Below are positions 47,220 through 55,340 of a stretch of DNA of 60,573 nucleotides, one piece after another (position 1 is the first letter of the stretch; each line of letters starts with the position of its first letter). The position numbers were made by a program, and so were the translations under genes. Source of the stretch: CAYTSA01 sp964440345 (GTDB taxonomy: Bacteria > Desulfobacterota > Desulfovibrionia > Desulfovibrionales > Desulfovibrionaceae). The stretch lies in contig CAYTSA010000012.1 of assembly GCA_964440345.1 (NCBI GenBank), positions 1 to 60,573 of the forward strand. The letters are read 5' to 3'. Below the pieces are notes generated by a model that saw only the letters and a program-made list of their open reading frames with translations, ran no database searches and was not told the origin of the DNA.

Positions 47220-48626
47220 TTATGTGTTTTTCCCAGGTTCTTCAGGGGCTTCTCCCGGCTCGTTCTCTGGGACGGCTTCAGGCTCTGGGGCTGAAGCACT
47301 GTCTGGAGTCTGGTCTGTTTCCGGGATGTTCTCCGGATTTGGCGCGTTAGCGTCAGTTTCTGTATTTGCTGTTTCATCTGTTTCTGCAGGAGAGGCTTTG
47401 ACGCCAAGAAAGTTCAGCGCAGACCGGACGTCCTTGATGCGTTCTTCGGAAATGCCGTTGATGTCCAACAGCTCTTCGTCTGTGGCGTTGGCGACTTGCT
47501 CGACATTTTCGTAGCCTGCGTTCAAGAAGTGCTCCACGGCGAGTTCCGCCACGCTGGCAAGCTGCTCCAGAGCTTCGCGGCCAGCGTTGAGCTCGCTGTA
47601 GCGGGTCTCTGTGTAGATGTCTATTTTCCAGCCCAGGAGCTTGGAGGCCAGCTTGACGTTCTGACCCTTGCGGCCGATAGCCAGTGTCAGCTGGTCGTCC
47701 GGGACAACAACTTCAAGTTGCTGTTCGTCTTCGTCCACAGTGATGCGGCTGATGATGGCTGGAGACAAAGCATTGGCGGCGTATTTGGCTATTTCTGGGC
47801 TCCAGACCACGATATCTATGCGTTCGCCGCGTAGTTCCTGGACAATGTTCTGAATGCGCGATCCCCGGATGCCGACGCAGGCCCCCACAGGGTCCACGTC
47901 CCGGTCGCGGGAATAGACGGCGACCTTGGCTCGGCTGCCCGGGTCGCGGGCGACGCCCATGATCTGGACGATGCCGTCGTCCACTTCAGGCACTTCGCGC
48001 TTGAACAAGATGGCCATGTAGTCCGGGTGCGCCCGAGAGACGATAACCTGGGGCCCGCGGCCTTCCTTGCGGACGTCGACGATGAACGCTTGCACACGGT
48101 CGCCGCGTTTGTAGCGTTCTTTTTGGATTTGCTCTTCCTTGGGCAGCAAGGCTTCGGTCCGGCCCAGGTTGATGATCCACCCGCCCCGGTCGCGGCGCTG
48201 GATGATGCCGCTGATGATGTCGCCTTTGCGGTCCTTGTATTCTTCGTAAATGATTTCCTGTTCTGCATCGCGCATGCGCTGGATGATAACCTGCTTGGCA
48301 GACTGGGCGGCAATGCGGCCCAGGTCTTCGACGACCAAGCGAAAGCCGATTTCGTCGTCCATCTGGGCGCCGGGATCCAGTTTTTGAGCTTCTTCCAAGG
48401 TGATCTCAGTGTCCGGGTCTTCCACGGACTCTGTGACCATCTTGTATTGATACACTTCTATCTCGCCAGTCTCGTCATTATACGTGACTTCAGCGTCGAT
48501 CTTGTCGCCAAATTTCCGGATAATGGAGGACCGGACTGCTTCTTCCAGCGTGTCCACCAGCAAATCGCGGTCTATGCCCCGGTCTTTGCTTATCTGGTCG
48601 ATGGCTTTTTTCAGTTCCATGCTCAT
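47220..48626 (-). CDS. nusA: Transcription termination/antitermination factor NusA
   Basis: A 468-residue RNA polymerase-binding protein. N-terminal domain (LKKAIDQISKDRGIDRDLLVDTLEEA), S1 domain (GDIISGIIQRRDRGGWIINLG), two KH domains (DPVGACVGIRGSRIQNIVQEL and AIGRKGQNVKLASKLLGW), one helix-hairpin-helix motif, and an acidic Asn/Pro/Glu-rich tail of about 60 residues in place of longer C-terminal repeats. GGGGAG lies 9 bases before the ATG. Confidence 0.97.
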   Translation of the reverse strand: MSMELKKAIDQISKDRGIDRDLLVDTLEEAVRSSIIRKFGDKIDAEVTYNDETGEIEVYQYKMVTESVEDPDTEITLEEAQKLDPGAQMDDEIGFRLVVEDLGRIAAQSAKQVIIQRMRDAEQEIIYEEYKDRKGDIISGIIQRRDRGGWIINLGRTEALLPKEEQIQKERYKRGDRVQAFIVDVRKEGRGPQVIVSRAHPDYMAILFKREVPEVDDGIVQIMGVARDPGSRAKVAVYSRDRDVDPVGACVGIRGSRIQNIVQELRGERIDIVVWSPEIAKYAANALSPAIISRITVDEDEQQLEVVVPDDQLTLAIGRKGQNVKLASKLLGWKIDIYTETRYSELNAGREALEQLASVAELAVEHFLNAGYENVEQVANATDEELLDINGISEERIKDVRSALNFLGVKASPAETDETANTETDANAPNPENIPETDQTPDSASAPEPEAVPENEPGEAPEEPGKNT

Positions 48627-48678
48627 GAGTCTGAACTCCCCGCCCGGCTGCCTGGCGTAGCCAGGGCTCCAGCAGATG

Positions 48679-49230
48679 CTATTTTTTCTTTTTCTGTTTA
48701 CCGCCGCCGGGCTTCTCCGGCTGCGGGAAATAGTGTATTAGTTTAGCCTTTTTTACCAATTCCCACGCAATGTGCGCGTCTTGTCCATCCACTTGCACGG
48801 TCGCAACGTTGTCGCCAACTTTTTGCAGCCGGCCTTTAAACCGCTTGCGGCCGGCGAATTTCTCAGCTCCAGGCAAGGGCTGCGCCAGCGCCAGGTCTAC
48901 GTCGCGGCCAACGTAGTCGTGCATTTGCTCCAGACTGAAGAACGGCCGCTCAAACCCGGGCGATGAAACCTCCAGGGTGTATGTGCCGGGAACAACATCC
49001 TCTACGTCCAGGGCCACGCTAAGATGCCGGGAAAGCCGGGCGCACTGGTCAATGGTCGGCCCCTTGGATTTTTTGGCTGGGTCATCCACATATATACGGA
49101 TGATGGGCCGGCTTTTTTCTCCCAGCATTTCCAAGCCCCACAGGGCCAAACCTTCTGCTGCGGCCATGGGTTCAACTACGAGCCGGACAGCCTCAAGAGC
49201 GTGTGTTTCCAAAACCATGCCAGAGCTCAT
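48679..49230 (-). CDS. rimP: Ribosome maturation factor RimP
   Basis: A 183-residue 30S assembly factor: LEAVRLVVEPMAAAEGLALWGLEML, IDQCARLSRHLSVALDVED and YTLEVSSPGFERPFF are family signatures. It begins the rimP-nusA-ylxR-infB operon. Two ATGs (49230 and 49218) are possible; neither has a good ribosome-binding site. The lysine-rich end is typical. Confidence 0.95.
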   Translation of the reverse strand: MSSGMVLETHALEAVRLVVEPMAAAEGLALWGLEMLGEKSRPIIRIYVDDPAKKSKGPTIDQCARLSRHLSVALDVEDVVPGTYTLEVSSPGFERPFFSLEQMHDYVGRDVDLALAQPLPGAEKFAGRKRFKGRLQKVGDNVATVQVDGQDAHIAWELVKKAKLIHYFPQPEKPGGGKQKKKK

Positions 49231-49306
49231 TCTACTGCGTTATATCTTCTAGCCTTGTCAGGCCGTTCGCCAGTCCATCTCCGGCCAGACGGAGGGGAAA
49301 TCCAAC

Positions 49307-49336
49307 AAAAAAGGGGGGACCTTGGCGGCCCACCCC
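49307..49336 (-). terminator. Terminator after tRNA-Gly
   Basis: On the minus strand a GC-rich stem with one bulged base (GGGG-T-GGGCC with GGTCCCCCC, 49313-49336) is followed by T6 (49307-49312). It lies between tRNA-Gly and rimP, so rimP needs its own promoter or read-through. Confidence 0.7.
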
Positions 49337-49389
49337 GTTATTCGCCAACCTCGCCAGTACTGGACAAGCGTTTTGCGTCATGCAACGGG

Positions 49390-49465
49390 TGGAGCGGGCG
49401 ACGGGATTCGAACCCGCGACACCAAGCTTGGGAAGCTTGTACTCTACCAACTGAGCTACACCCGC
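49390..49465 (-). tRNA. tRNA-Gly (CCC)
   Basis: A 76-base tRNA on the minus strand. Acceptor GCGGGTG pairs with CGCCCGC, the anticodon stem CAAGC/GCTTG holds loop TTCCCAA giving anticodon CCC, the T-loop is GTTCGAATC and the discriminator is T. CCA is encoded. It lies upstream of rimP. Confidence 0.96.
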
Positions 49466-49559
49466 CCTTTAAAGAAGAGCTACATAAAACACCGTTCAAA
49501 CGAAAGTCAAGAAATTTCCTGCGAAAAGCGGGCATTTCCTTGTTGGGCAAGGATGCAAG

Positions 49560-49603
49560 CAACAGCTGCACCGGCCTCAGCCATGCGCAGGATGCAGCTG
49601 TTG
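49560..49603. repeat. 11-bp inverted repeat upstream of the cyclic-di-GMP operon
   Basis: CAACAGCTGCA (49560-49570) and TGCAGCTGTTG (49593-49603) form a perfect 11-bp stem around 22 bases, between tRNA-Gly and the MASE1-HD-GYP gene that run apart. It could be a regulator site or an RNA hairpin; I cannot tell which. Confidence 0.5.
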
Positions 49604-49696
49604 TCTCGGCAAACCTGCCGCCCTCCTTGGTAAACAATCGAATAATTCATGAAGTTGTAACGTTTGGGGGGTAGTTTTCAACCGGAAGACTACACC

Positions 49697-51352
49697 ATGG
49701 CTCAACAGACATCATTATCGCATAAACAGAGGCTTGCTGGAGTTCGCAGGCGCTCTCTGTACAACCAGGACGGAATGGCTTTTAGAAAGGGGCCATATGG
49801 CCGAGCTGTTCAGCTGTGTCTTGTAGGGGCACTCTATTATGCGCTCGTCCGTATAGGCATGGAAGCTGCGCCGTACACCCTGGACGTGGCCGCCGTGTGG
49901 CCTGCAGCAGGGTTTGCTTTTGCCGCGCTTCGCGTTTGGGGGCTGCGCATGTGGCCGGCTGTGTTTATTGGCGGCTTTGTCCCTATCATGCTCAACAACC
50001 CGCCAGGCGCCATAGTGATCCTTGCCGGCGCAGACACGTGCGGGGCGTTGGCCAGCGTCTGGCTGCTCAACCGGTTTCATGGCCAGGACGAGTTTTACAA
50101 CACGCCGCGGGGGATGGCTATTTTCATGTGCGCAGCGTTGGTCTTGTCGCTGGTCTCGTCCGCCATAGGCGTAGGCACGCTGTTGACGATAGGCAAAATA
50201 AACAGCCAGCCTGCTGGCGTTGTCTGGTGGACTTGGTTTCTCTCAGACCTGGCTGGAGTGGTTTTCACGGCTCCCGTGATAACAGCGTGGCTTCGCAGAG
50301 GGTTTTCGCCCAAACTGCAAGGCGCCTGGTGGGAGCAAGCAGTTATTCTGGCTGCTTTGCTGGCGGCGGGGTGGATTGTTTTCGGGCGCCAGCCTTTTTA
50401 CGGACCCAAAACTTATCCCATGGCGTTTATGCTAACGCCTTTGCTGGTTTGGGCTGCGTTCCGTCTTGGCAGCCGGGGATTTTTGACCACGCTGTTTATC
50501 AGCGGGGTGCTGCCAGTCACAGGAGCGCTATTACAGCTGGGGCCCTTTGCCGCCAAGCCCTTCCCGCAGTCTGTGCTTTTGCTGCAGTCTTATCTTGTCA
50601 TCATGGGCGCCACGGTGCTGACAGTCCACGCGGTGGTCAAGGACCGGGGGCGGAAGATCAAAGCTTTGGCGCTGACCCAGGACGCCGCTATCCACGCTTT
50701 GGCGTCATTGGCTGAAACCCGGGACAGCGACACCGGCCGGCATCTCAAGCGCACACAGCATTACGTGCGCATACTGGCGGAGCAACTGCAGTCTGCCAAC
50801 GGTAACGCCAGCCGTTTGGCGGACCAACATATTGCATTGATGTACACAGCCGCCCCCTTGCACGATATTGGCAAAGTCGGGGTGGCGGACGCCATTTTGC
50901 TTAAACCCGGCCGCCTGAATCCTGAAGAATTCGAAACCATGAAAAAGCACGCACTCTATGGCGCCAAGGCTCTGCGTAAAGCCATGGAAAAGTATGGGCC
51001 CAACGAATTTGTCGTAATAGCTGAAGAGATTGCTTACACCCACCACGAAAAATGGGACGGCGCAGGATATCCCCAGGGGCTCAAGGGCGAGGATATTCCT
51101 CTTTCTGGACGGCTCATGGCCCTGGCCGACGTCTACGACGCGCTGACCAGCAAAAGAGTCTACAAAGATTCCCAGCGGCACATGGAAGCCAAGCAGATCA
51201 TAGTAAACGGCATGGGCGAGCAGTTTGACCCGGAAGTCGTCAAAGCTTTTTTGCGCCGCGAACATGAGTTCGTCCGCATCGCTTGGAAGTACGCTGACGA
51301 GAGGACAAAGTCTGAAAGCCGGGACTGCGGCGCAAGGGGAAAAACTGCATGA
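49697..51352 (+). CDS. MASE1-HD-GYP cyclic-di-GMP phosphodiesterase, first copy
   Basis: A 551-residue membrane protein. Residues about 40-320 form a MASE1 sensory domain of some eight helices (LDVAAVWPAAGFAFAALRVWG, LSDLAGVVFTAPVITAW and others). The C-terminal HD-GYP domain is complete: DTGRHLKRTQHYV, LHDIGKVGV, KHALYGAKAL and HHEKWDGAGYPQGLKGEDIP, keeping all expected iron-ligand residues and the GYP motif. It should hydrolyse cyclic di-GMP in response to an unknown signal. The ATG at 49697 has GGAAG upstream; TTG at 49664 is less likely. It ends in ATGA overlap with the next gene. Confidence 0.88.
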   Translation: MAQQTSLSHKQRLAGVRRRSLYNQDGMAFRKGPYGRAVQLCLVGALYYALVRIGMEAAPYTLDVAAVWPAAGFAFAALRVWGLRMWPAVFIGGFVPIMLNNPPGAIVILAGADTCGALASVWLLNRFHGQDEFYNTPRGMAIFMCAALVLSLVSSAIGVGTLLTIGKINSQPAGVVWWTWFLSDLAGVVFTAPVITAWLRRGFSPKLQGAWWEQAVILAALLAAGWIVFGRQPFYGPKTYPMAFMLTPLLVWAAFRLGSRGFLTTLFISGVLPVTGALLQLGPFAAKPFPQSVLLLQSYLVIMGATVLTVHAVVKDRGRKIKALALTQDAAIHALASLAETRDSDTGRHLKRTQHYVRILAEQLQSANGNASRLADQHIALMYTAAPLHDIGKVGVADAILLKPGRLNPEEFETMKKHALYGAKALRKAMEKYGPNEFVVIAEEIAYTHHEKWDGAGYPQGLKGEDIPLSGRLMALADVYDALTSKRVYKDSQRHMEAKQIIVNGMGEQFDPEVVKAFLRREHEFVRIAWKYADERTKSESRDCGARGKTA

Positions 51353-53670
51353 GCAGCATCAGCAAATATTTTTCCAAGAAACTTCTGTATTCCCATAATG
51401 AGTGGGAAAGCATCGGCAGCAAGCACGTTGCCGGCTTGTTGCAAAGCCTGCATCCTGAGCACGTAAAAATTCTGGATGCTTACTATGGCAAAGAGCCGAT
51501 AGCAGTCTGTCTCTTGTCCATCCGAGAGTTTTTCCTGCGGCCCCGGAGTCTGGACATAGAAACCGGACTGGCTTTGAGCCTGGACTTGAAAAGAGAGGCA
51601 GAATCCAAAATTGAAGGGTTCATGCCAGAGAGTACGCTGCTTTTTGCCGAGCACACGAGCCTGCACACGGTGTGTCTGGCGGCGGCCATGCCAAAAGGCA
51701 AAAAATTGGTCATGTCCGATGCTGTGGTCATGCTGCGGCTTTCCATCCGGGACAACCTGCACCTGAGCTATTTTGACGAACTCAAGGAATTCGTCCATGT
51801 ATCCGCCGGCGTTGGGTTCATGCCCGACGTACGGCAAAGAAGTCTGGAGAACATGTTCTTCAGCGCCTTGTGGGAGGCTGAGTCCGCCTTGAACAATCCC
51901 ATGGAGTATGCAGGGTTGCCGGTGTTTGAAGAATATGAACGCATTCTGGAAGAAGAAGATATTTCAACACTGTATCAGCCTGTTGTCAGTTTTGAATCAG
52001 GCAACGTAATAGGTTGGGAAGCCTTTTCCGTAGGACCAAAAGGGAGCTTTTTTCACACCATTGCCTCGTTGCTCCGGTTTGCCGAGGAAACCGGCACCCT
52101 GGCGGACCTGGAAAGCCTGTGCCGGAAAAAAGCTTTTGAGGGGGCGGGCAAGCTCAAGACCGGCCAAAAGTTGTTCATCAATATGCATCCTGCTGCGTTC
52201 ATGGAGCGTTTTACGCCTGGTGAAACGCTGGTGTTGCTGGAAAAAGCAGGTATTCGACCCAGCGATGTTGTTTTGGAAATATCCGAGCCGCTTACCAGCA
52301 AGGAACCGGCCCGGCTATTGAGCCATTTGGAAAAGTTTTCCTCCCGCGGGTTTAACTTGTGCTTGGACGAGCTGGGAAACCAGCTGTCGAACTTGGGGTT
52401 TATGACGCGGCTCAAGGCGGACTACATGAAGGTGGATATTTCTTTGATAGGCGGCATAGACTCCAACCCCTACAACCGACAAACTGTGGAAACCCTGGTC
52501 GCCATGGCTAACCGCATGGACTCGCGGCTCATCGCAGTAGGCGTCGAAACTGAAACAGAGTATCATTTTCTTTCGTCCATGGCCATTTATGCAGGCCAGG
52601 GACATTATCTCGCTGCGCCGTCTTCTGTGCTTTCAGAAGAAGTGTTTGTCCCACAGGTCAAAGCGTCAACCGAAGCAATACCCGAGCTTGCCAAAAGCGC
52701 CATGCCCATCCGGGACCTGGTGCGGCCCACCATCCAGGTGACAGAGGACACCACTGTGCAGCAGGTCAAAGAGTTGCTGGCCGACAAGCCGCCTGTGTCC
52801 AATGTTGTCATAGTCAAGGACCGCAAGCCCCTGGGATTAATCATGAAGTATACGTTGGACTATCACCTTTCGTCCCAGTTCGGCATCTCTTTGTATCTGC
52901 AGCGGCCTGCGTCCAGAATTATGGACGGCAACGTGTTGACCGTGGAAGCCGGTCAGCCGGTGGAGGAAGTGGCTCAGCTGGCTATGCAGCGTGAAAACGA
53001 AAAGATATATGACGACTTGCTGGTAACGGATAAAGGCGCTCTTCTGGGAGTCGTTTCTGTGCAGCGGTTGCTCGATTCACTGGCCAAGTTCCAGGTGGAA
53101 ATGGCCAAAGGGGCCAACCCTCTGAGCGGTCTGCCGGGCAACGTAGCCATAGAAACAGAGATAGAGCGCCGGAGCAAAGGCCGCATGCCCACCAGTCTAG
53201 TCTATATTGATCTGGACAACTTCAAAGTCTACAATGACGTGTATGGATTTGACAACGGCGACAAGGTGATATTGCTGACCGCCAGAGCCCTGAACGAGGC
53301 CAACAAAAGAAAAGGCGGGCTTGGAGACATGGTGGGACACGTTGGCGGCGATGACTTCGTGCTTATAGTAGACCCGCAAAGAGCCCAGGCCTTGGCTGAA
53401 GAGACTATTTCTCTTTTCGCCAAGGAGGCGCCGGCGCTCTATAACGAAGAAGACCGGACCCGCGGCTACATCGTAGGCGCAGGCCGGGACGGTAAAAAGG
53501 GCAAGTTTTCTCTGGTGTCATTGTCCATAGCCATCATTGACTGCGTATTCGACGACGGCTTCACTATGGGCAACCTGAGCCTGACTGCTGCAGTAACAAA
53601 GAAAAAAGCCAAAGCCATTGACGGCAACTCCATTGCCCGTCAGTGCATGGAATGTACGAATGCGGGCTAG
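51349..53670 (+). CDS. EAL-CBS-GGDEF protein
   Basis: A 773-residue soluble protein. Residues 1-180 are unrecognised; an EAL domain follows (about 200-440), then a CBS pair (about 455-580, from VRPTIQVTEDTTVQQVKELLADKP) and a GGDEF domain (about 595-765). The EAL domain is degenerate: GWEAFS replaces EAL-type ExLxR, and the loop LDELGNQLSNL replaces DDFGTGYSSL. The GGDEF signature reads GGDDF with IDLDNFKVYND intact. It may make cyclic di-GMP while the EAL part senses it, or regulate the two HD-GYP neighbours. Starts at the ATGA overlap. Confidence 0.85.
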   Translation: MSSISKYFSKKLLYSHNEWESIGSKHVAGLLQSLHPEHVKILDAYYGKEPIAVCLLSIREFFLRPRSLDIETGLALSLDLKREAESKIEGFMPESTLLFAEHTSLHTVCLAAAMPKGKKLVMSDAVVMLRLSIRDNLHLSYFDELKEFVHVSAGVGFMPDVRQRSLENMFFSALWEAESALNNPMEYAGLPVFEEYERILEEEDISTLYQPVVSFESGNVIGWEAFSVGPKGSFFHTIASLLRFAEETGTLADLESLCRKKAFEGAGKLKTGQKLFINMHPAAFMERFTPGETLVLLEKAGIRPSDVVLEISEPLTSKEPARLLSHLEKFSSRGFNLCLDELGNQLSNLGFMTRLKADYMKVDISLIGGIDSNPYNRQTVETLVAMANRMDSRLIAVGVETETEYHFLSSMAIYAGQGHYLAAPSSVLSEEVFVPQVKASTEAIPELAKSAMPIRDLVRPTIQVTEDTTVQQVKELLADKPPVSNVVIVKDRKPLGLIMKYTLDYHLSSQFGISLYLQRPASRIMDGNVLTVEAGQPVEEVAQLAMQRENEKIYDDLLVTDKGALLGVVSVQRLLDSLAKFQVEMAKGANPLSGLPGNVAIETEIERRSKGRMPTSLVYIDLDNFKVYNDVYGFDNGDKVILLTARALNEANKRKGGLGDMVGHVGGDDFVLIVDPQRAQALAEETISLFAKEAPALYNEEDRTRGYIVGAGRDGKKGKFSLVSLSIAIIDCVFDDGFTMGNLSLTAAVTKKKAKAIDGNSIARQCMECTNAG

Positions 53671-55270
53671 ACCCGTAGTCTTTCCCTCCAAAGGCCGCCG
53701 CCGCGTCCAGGAGCCAAGGTGGGTGCTGGCTGTGCGGCTCATTGGGGTGGCTGCCGCGTATTTTTTCTTGTCCCGTCTGGGCATGGAACTGGCAGCCATT
53801 AATAACAAAACGGCTATTGTTTGGCCTGCGGCCGGGGTGGGCTTCGCTGCTGTCTGGATATGGGGCCGGCCCCTGTTAGCTGCTGTGTTTGTGGCGGAAT
53901 TCGCCGCCAGCATGCTCATCAATTCAGTCATGTTCAGCGTGCTGGTGTCGCTGGGAAATACTTTCTCCATATGGCTGGGTGTTGCCGTAGCACGTCGGCT
54001 GAGCGGGCATGGCGAGCTGTATCACACAATCCGCAACACGGCCGCCTTTTTGGCTGGGGCCGGAGTTCTTAGTTTTGTTGCAGCTGTGATAGGCGTCAGT
54101 CTGCTGCTGGGGTCGGGCCATTTTTCCAGAACGCCGTTCTTAATAGGTCCGACATTGGTCGGGTGGGGCTGGATGCTCTCTGACTTTACCGGAGTCCTTG
54201 TCATTGCGCCGTTATGTATAAGCATAGGCCGCTATGAATCGCTTCCCCGCGGCCCCTCGCACAAGTGGGAAGGCCCCTTATTGCTCATTGGCGTTTGCCT
54301 GACCGGCTGGGTCATTTTCGGACATACGTTCAGTTACTTTGTCCGCGACTATCCGCTTATGTTTGCGTTTGCGCCGTTGCTTCTTTTGGCGGCCTTTCGC
54401 CTGACGCATCTGGAAGTTTTTGGCGCAGTCGCCCTCAGCTCCATTGCTGCGGTGTGGGGCGTTTTCTCTGGCATGGGCCCATTCAGCGGATACGACTTCA
54501 TCAGCTCGCTGTTCATATTGCAGGCGTTTCTGGTGATTATGGCCGGCATGACTCTTGTCACCCACGTCGCCACGGCGGAGCGGGACGAGACTGCCCGGTC
54601 TTTGCAGCTTATTCAGGACATGGCCATCTATTCCATGACGACTTTGGCCGAAAAGCGTAACGGCGAGACAGAGCCGCATCTGCAGCGCACCCGGGAGTAC
54701 GTGTATCTGCTGGCGACAAAACTGCGCAAACGGTTGCGGGACCGGAGCCTGAAGGGCCAGAACCCTGCGCTCATGCGCCAGGCGGCTCCGCTGCACGATA
54801 TAGGCAAGGTGGGCGTGCCGGACGCCATACTGCAAAAGCCCGGGCCCTTAACGCCAGAAGAAATGGACGAAGCCCGGCGGCATGTAGAGTATGGGCGCGT
54901 GGCTCTGGGGGGGGCTTTGGAAACATTGGGCGCAGGCTCATTCATGGGCATGGCGGAAGAAATCATTGCATCGCATCATGAACGCTGGGACGGGCAGGGG
55001 TATCCGCAGGGTCTGCGCGGGGAAGCCATTCCCCTGTCTGGCCGCATCATGGCAGTAGCCGACGTGTACGACGTACTTATCTCCCGCCGGGTGTACAAGG
55101 AGCCGGTGAGCCATGAAGAAGCCGTGCAGATAATAGCCGCAGAAAAAGGCAAGCAGTTCGATCCGGACGTGGTGGACGTTTTCCTGGAAAATGAGCAGGC
55201 AATACAAAAGATAGCCGAAAAATATCCAGACAAAGTACAAGAGCCAGCACAACAAACCAGTGACGGCTGA
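53660..55270 (+). CDS. MASE1-HD-GYP cyclic-di-GMP phosphodiesterase, second copy
   Basis: A 536-residue paralogue of the first gene of this operon with the same layout. MASE1 has AIVWPAAGVGFAAVWIWGR and MLSDFTGVLVIAPL; HD-GYP has EPHLQRTREYVYLL, LHDIGKVGVPDAILQKPG, RHVEYGRVAL and HHERWDGQGYPQGLRGEAIP, all with key residues kept. The ATG at 53660 overlaps the EAL-CBS-GGDEF stop by 11 bases, with GGAA upstream. Two MASE1-HD-GYP proteins around an EAL-GGDEF protein suggest graded or dual-signal control of cyclic di-GMP. Confidence 0.88.
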   Translation: MRARPVVFPSKGRRRVQEPRWVLAVRLIGVAAAYFFLSRLGMELAAINNKTAIVWPAAGVGFAAVWIWGRPLLAAVFVAEFAASMLINSVMFSVLVSLGNTFSIWLGVAVARRLSGHGELYHTIRNTAAFLAGAGVLSFVAAVIGVSLLLGSGHFSRTPFLIGPTLVGWGWMLSDFTGVLVIAPLCISIGRYESLPRGPSHKWEGPLLLIGVCLTGWVIFGHTFSYFVRDYPLMFAFAPLLLLAAFRLTHLEVFGAVALSSIAAVWGVFSGMGPFSGYDFISSLFILQAFLVIMAGMTLVTHVATAERDETARSLQLIQDMAIYSMTTLAEKRNGETEPHLQRTREYVYLLATKLRKRLRDRSLKGQNPALMRQAAPLHDIGKVGVPDAILQKPGPLTPEEMDEARRHVEYGRVALGGALETLGAGSFMGMAEEIIASHHERWDGQGYPQGLRGEAIPLSGRIMAVADVYDVLISRRVYKEPVSHEEAVQIIAAEKGKQFDPDVVDVFLENEQAIQKIAEKYPDKVQEPAQQTSDG

Positions 55271-55284
55271 ATGAGGCCAGTTGT

Positions 55285-55340
55285 GTCAGACGCTCTTACG
55301 TCAGGCGCTCTTACGTCAGGCGCTTTTACGTCAGGCGCTT
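55285..55340. repeat. 15-bp tandem repeat at convergent gene ends
   Basis: About 3.7 copies of GTCAGGCGCTCTTAC (first copy GTCAGACGCTC, third with one T change) from 55285 to 55340. The last copy overlaps the stop codon of the histidine kinase gene on the minus strand. A terminator role is unclear because no simple stem is seen. Confidence 0.85.
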
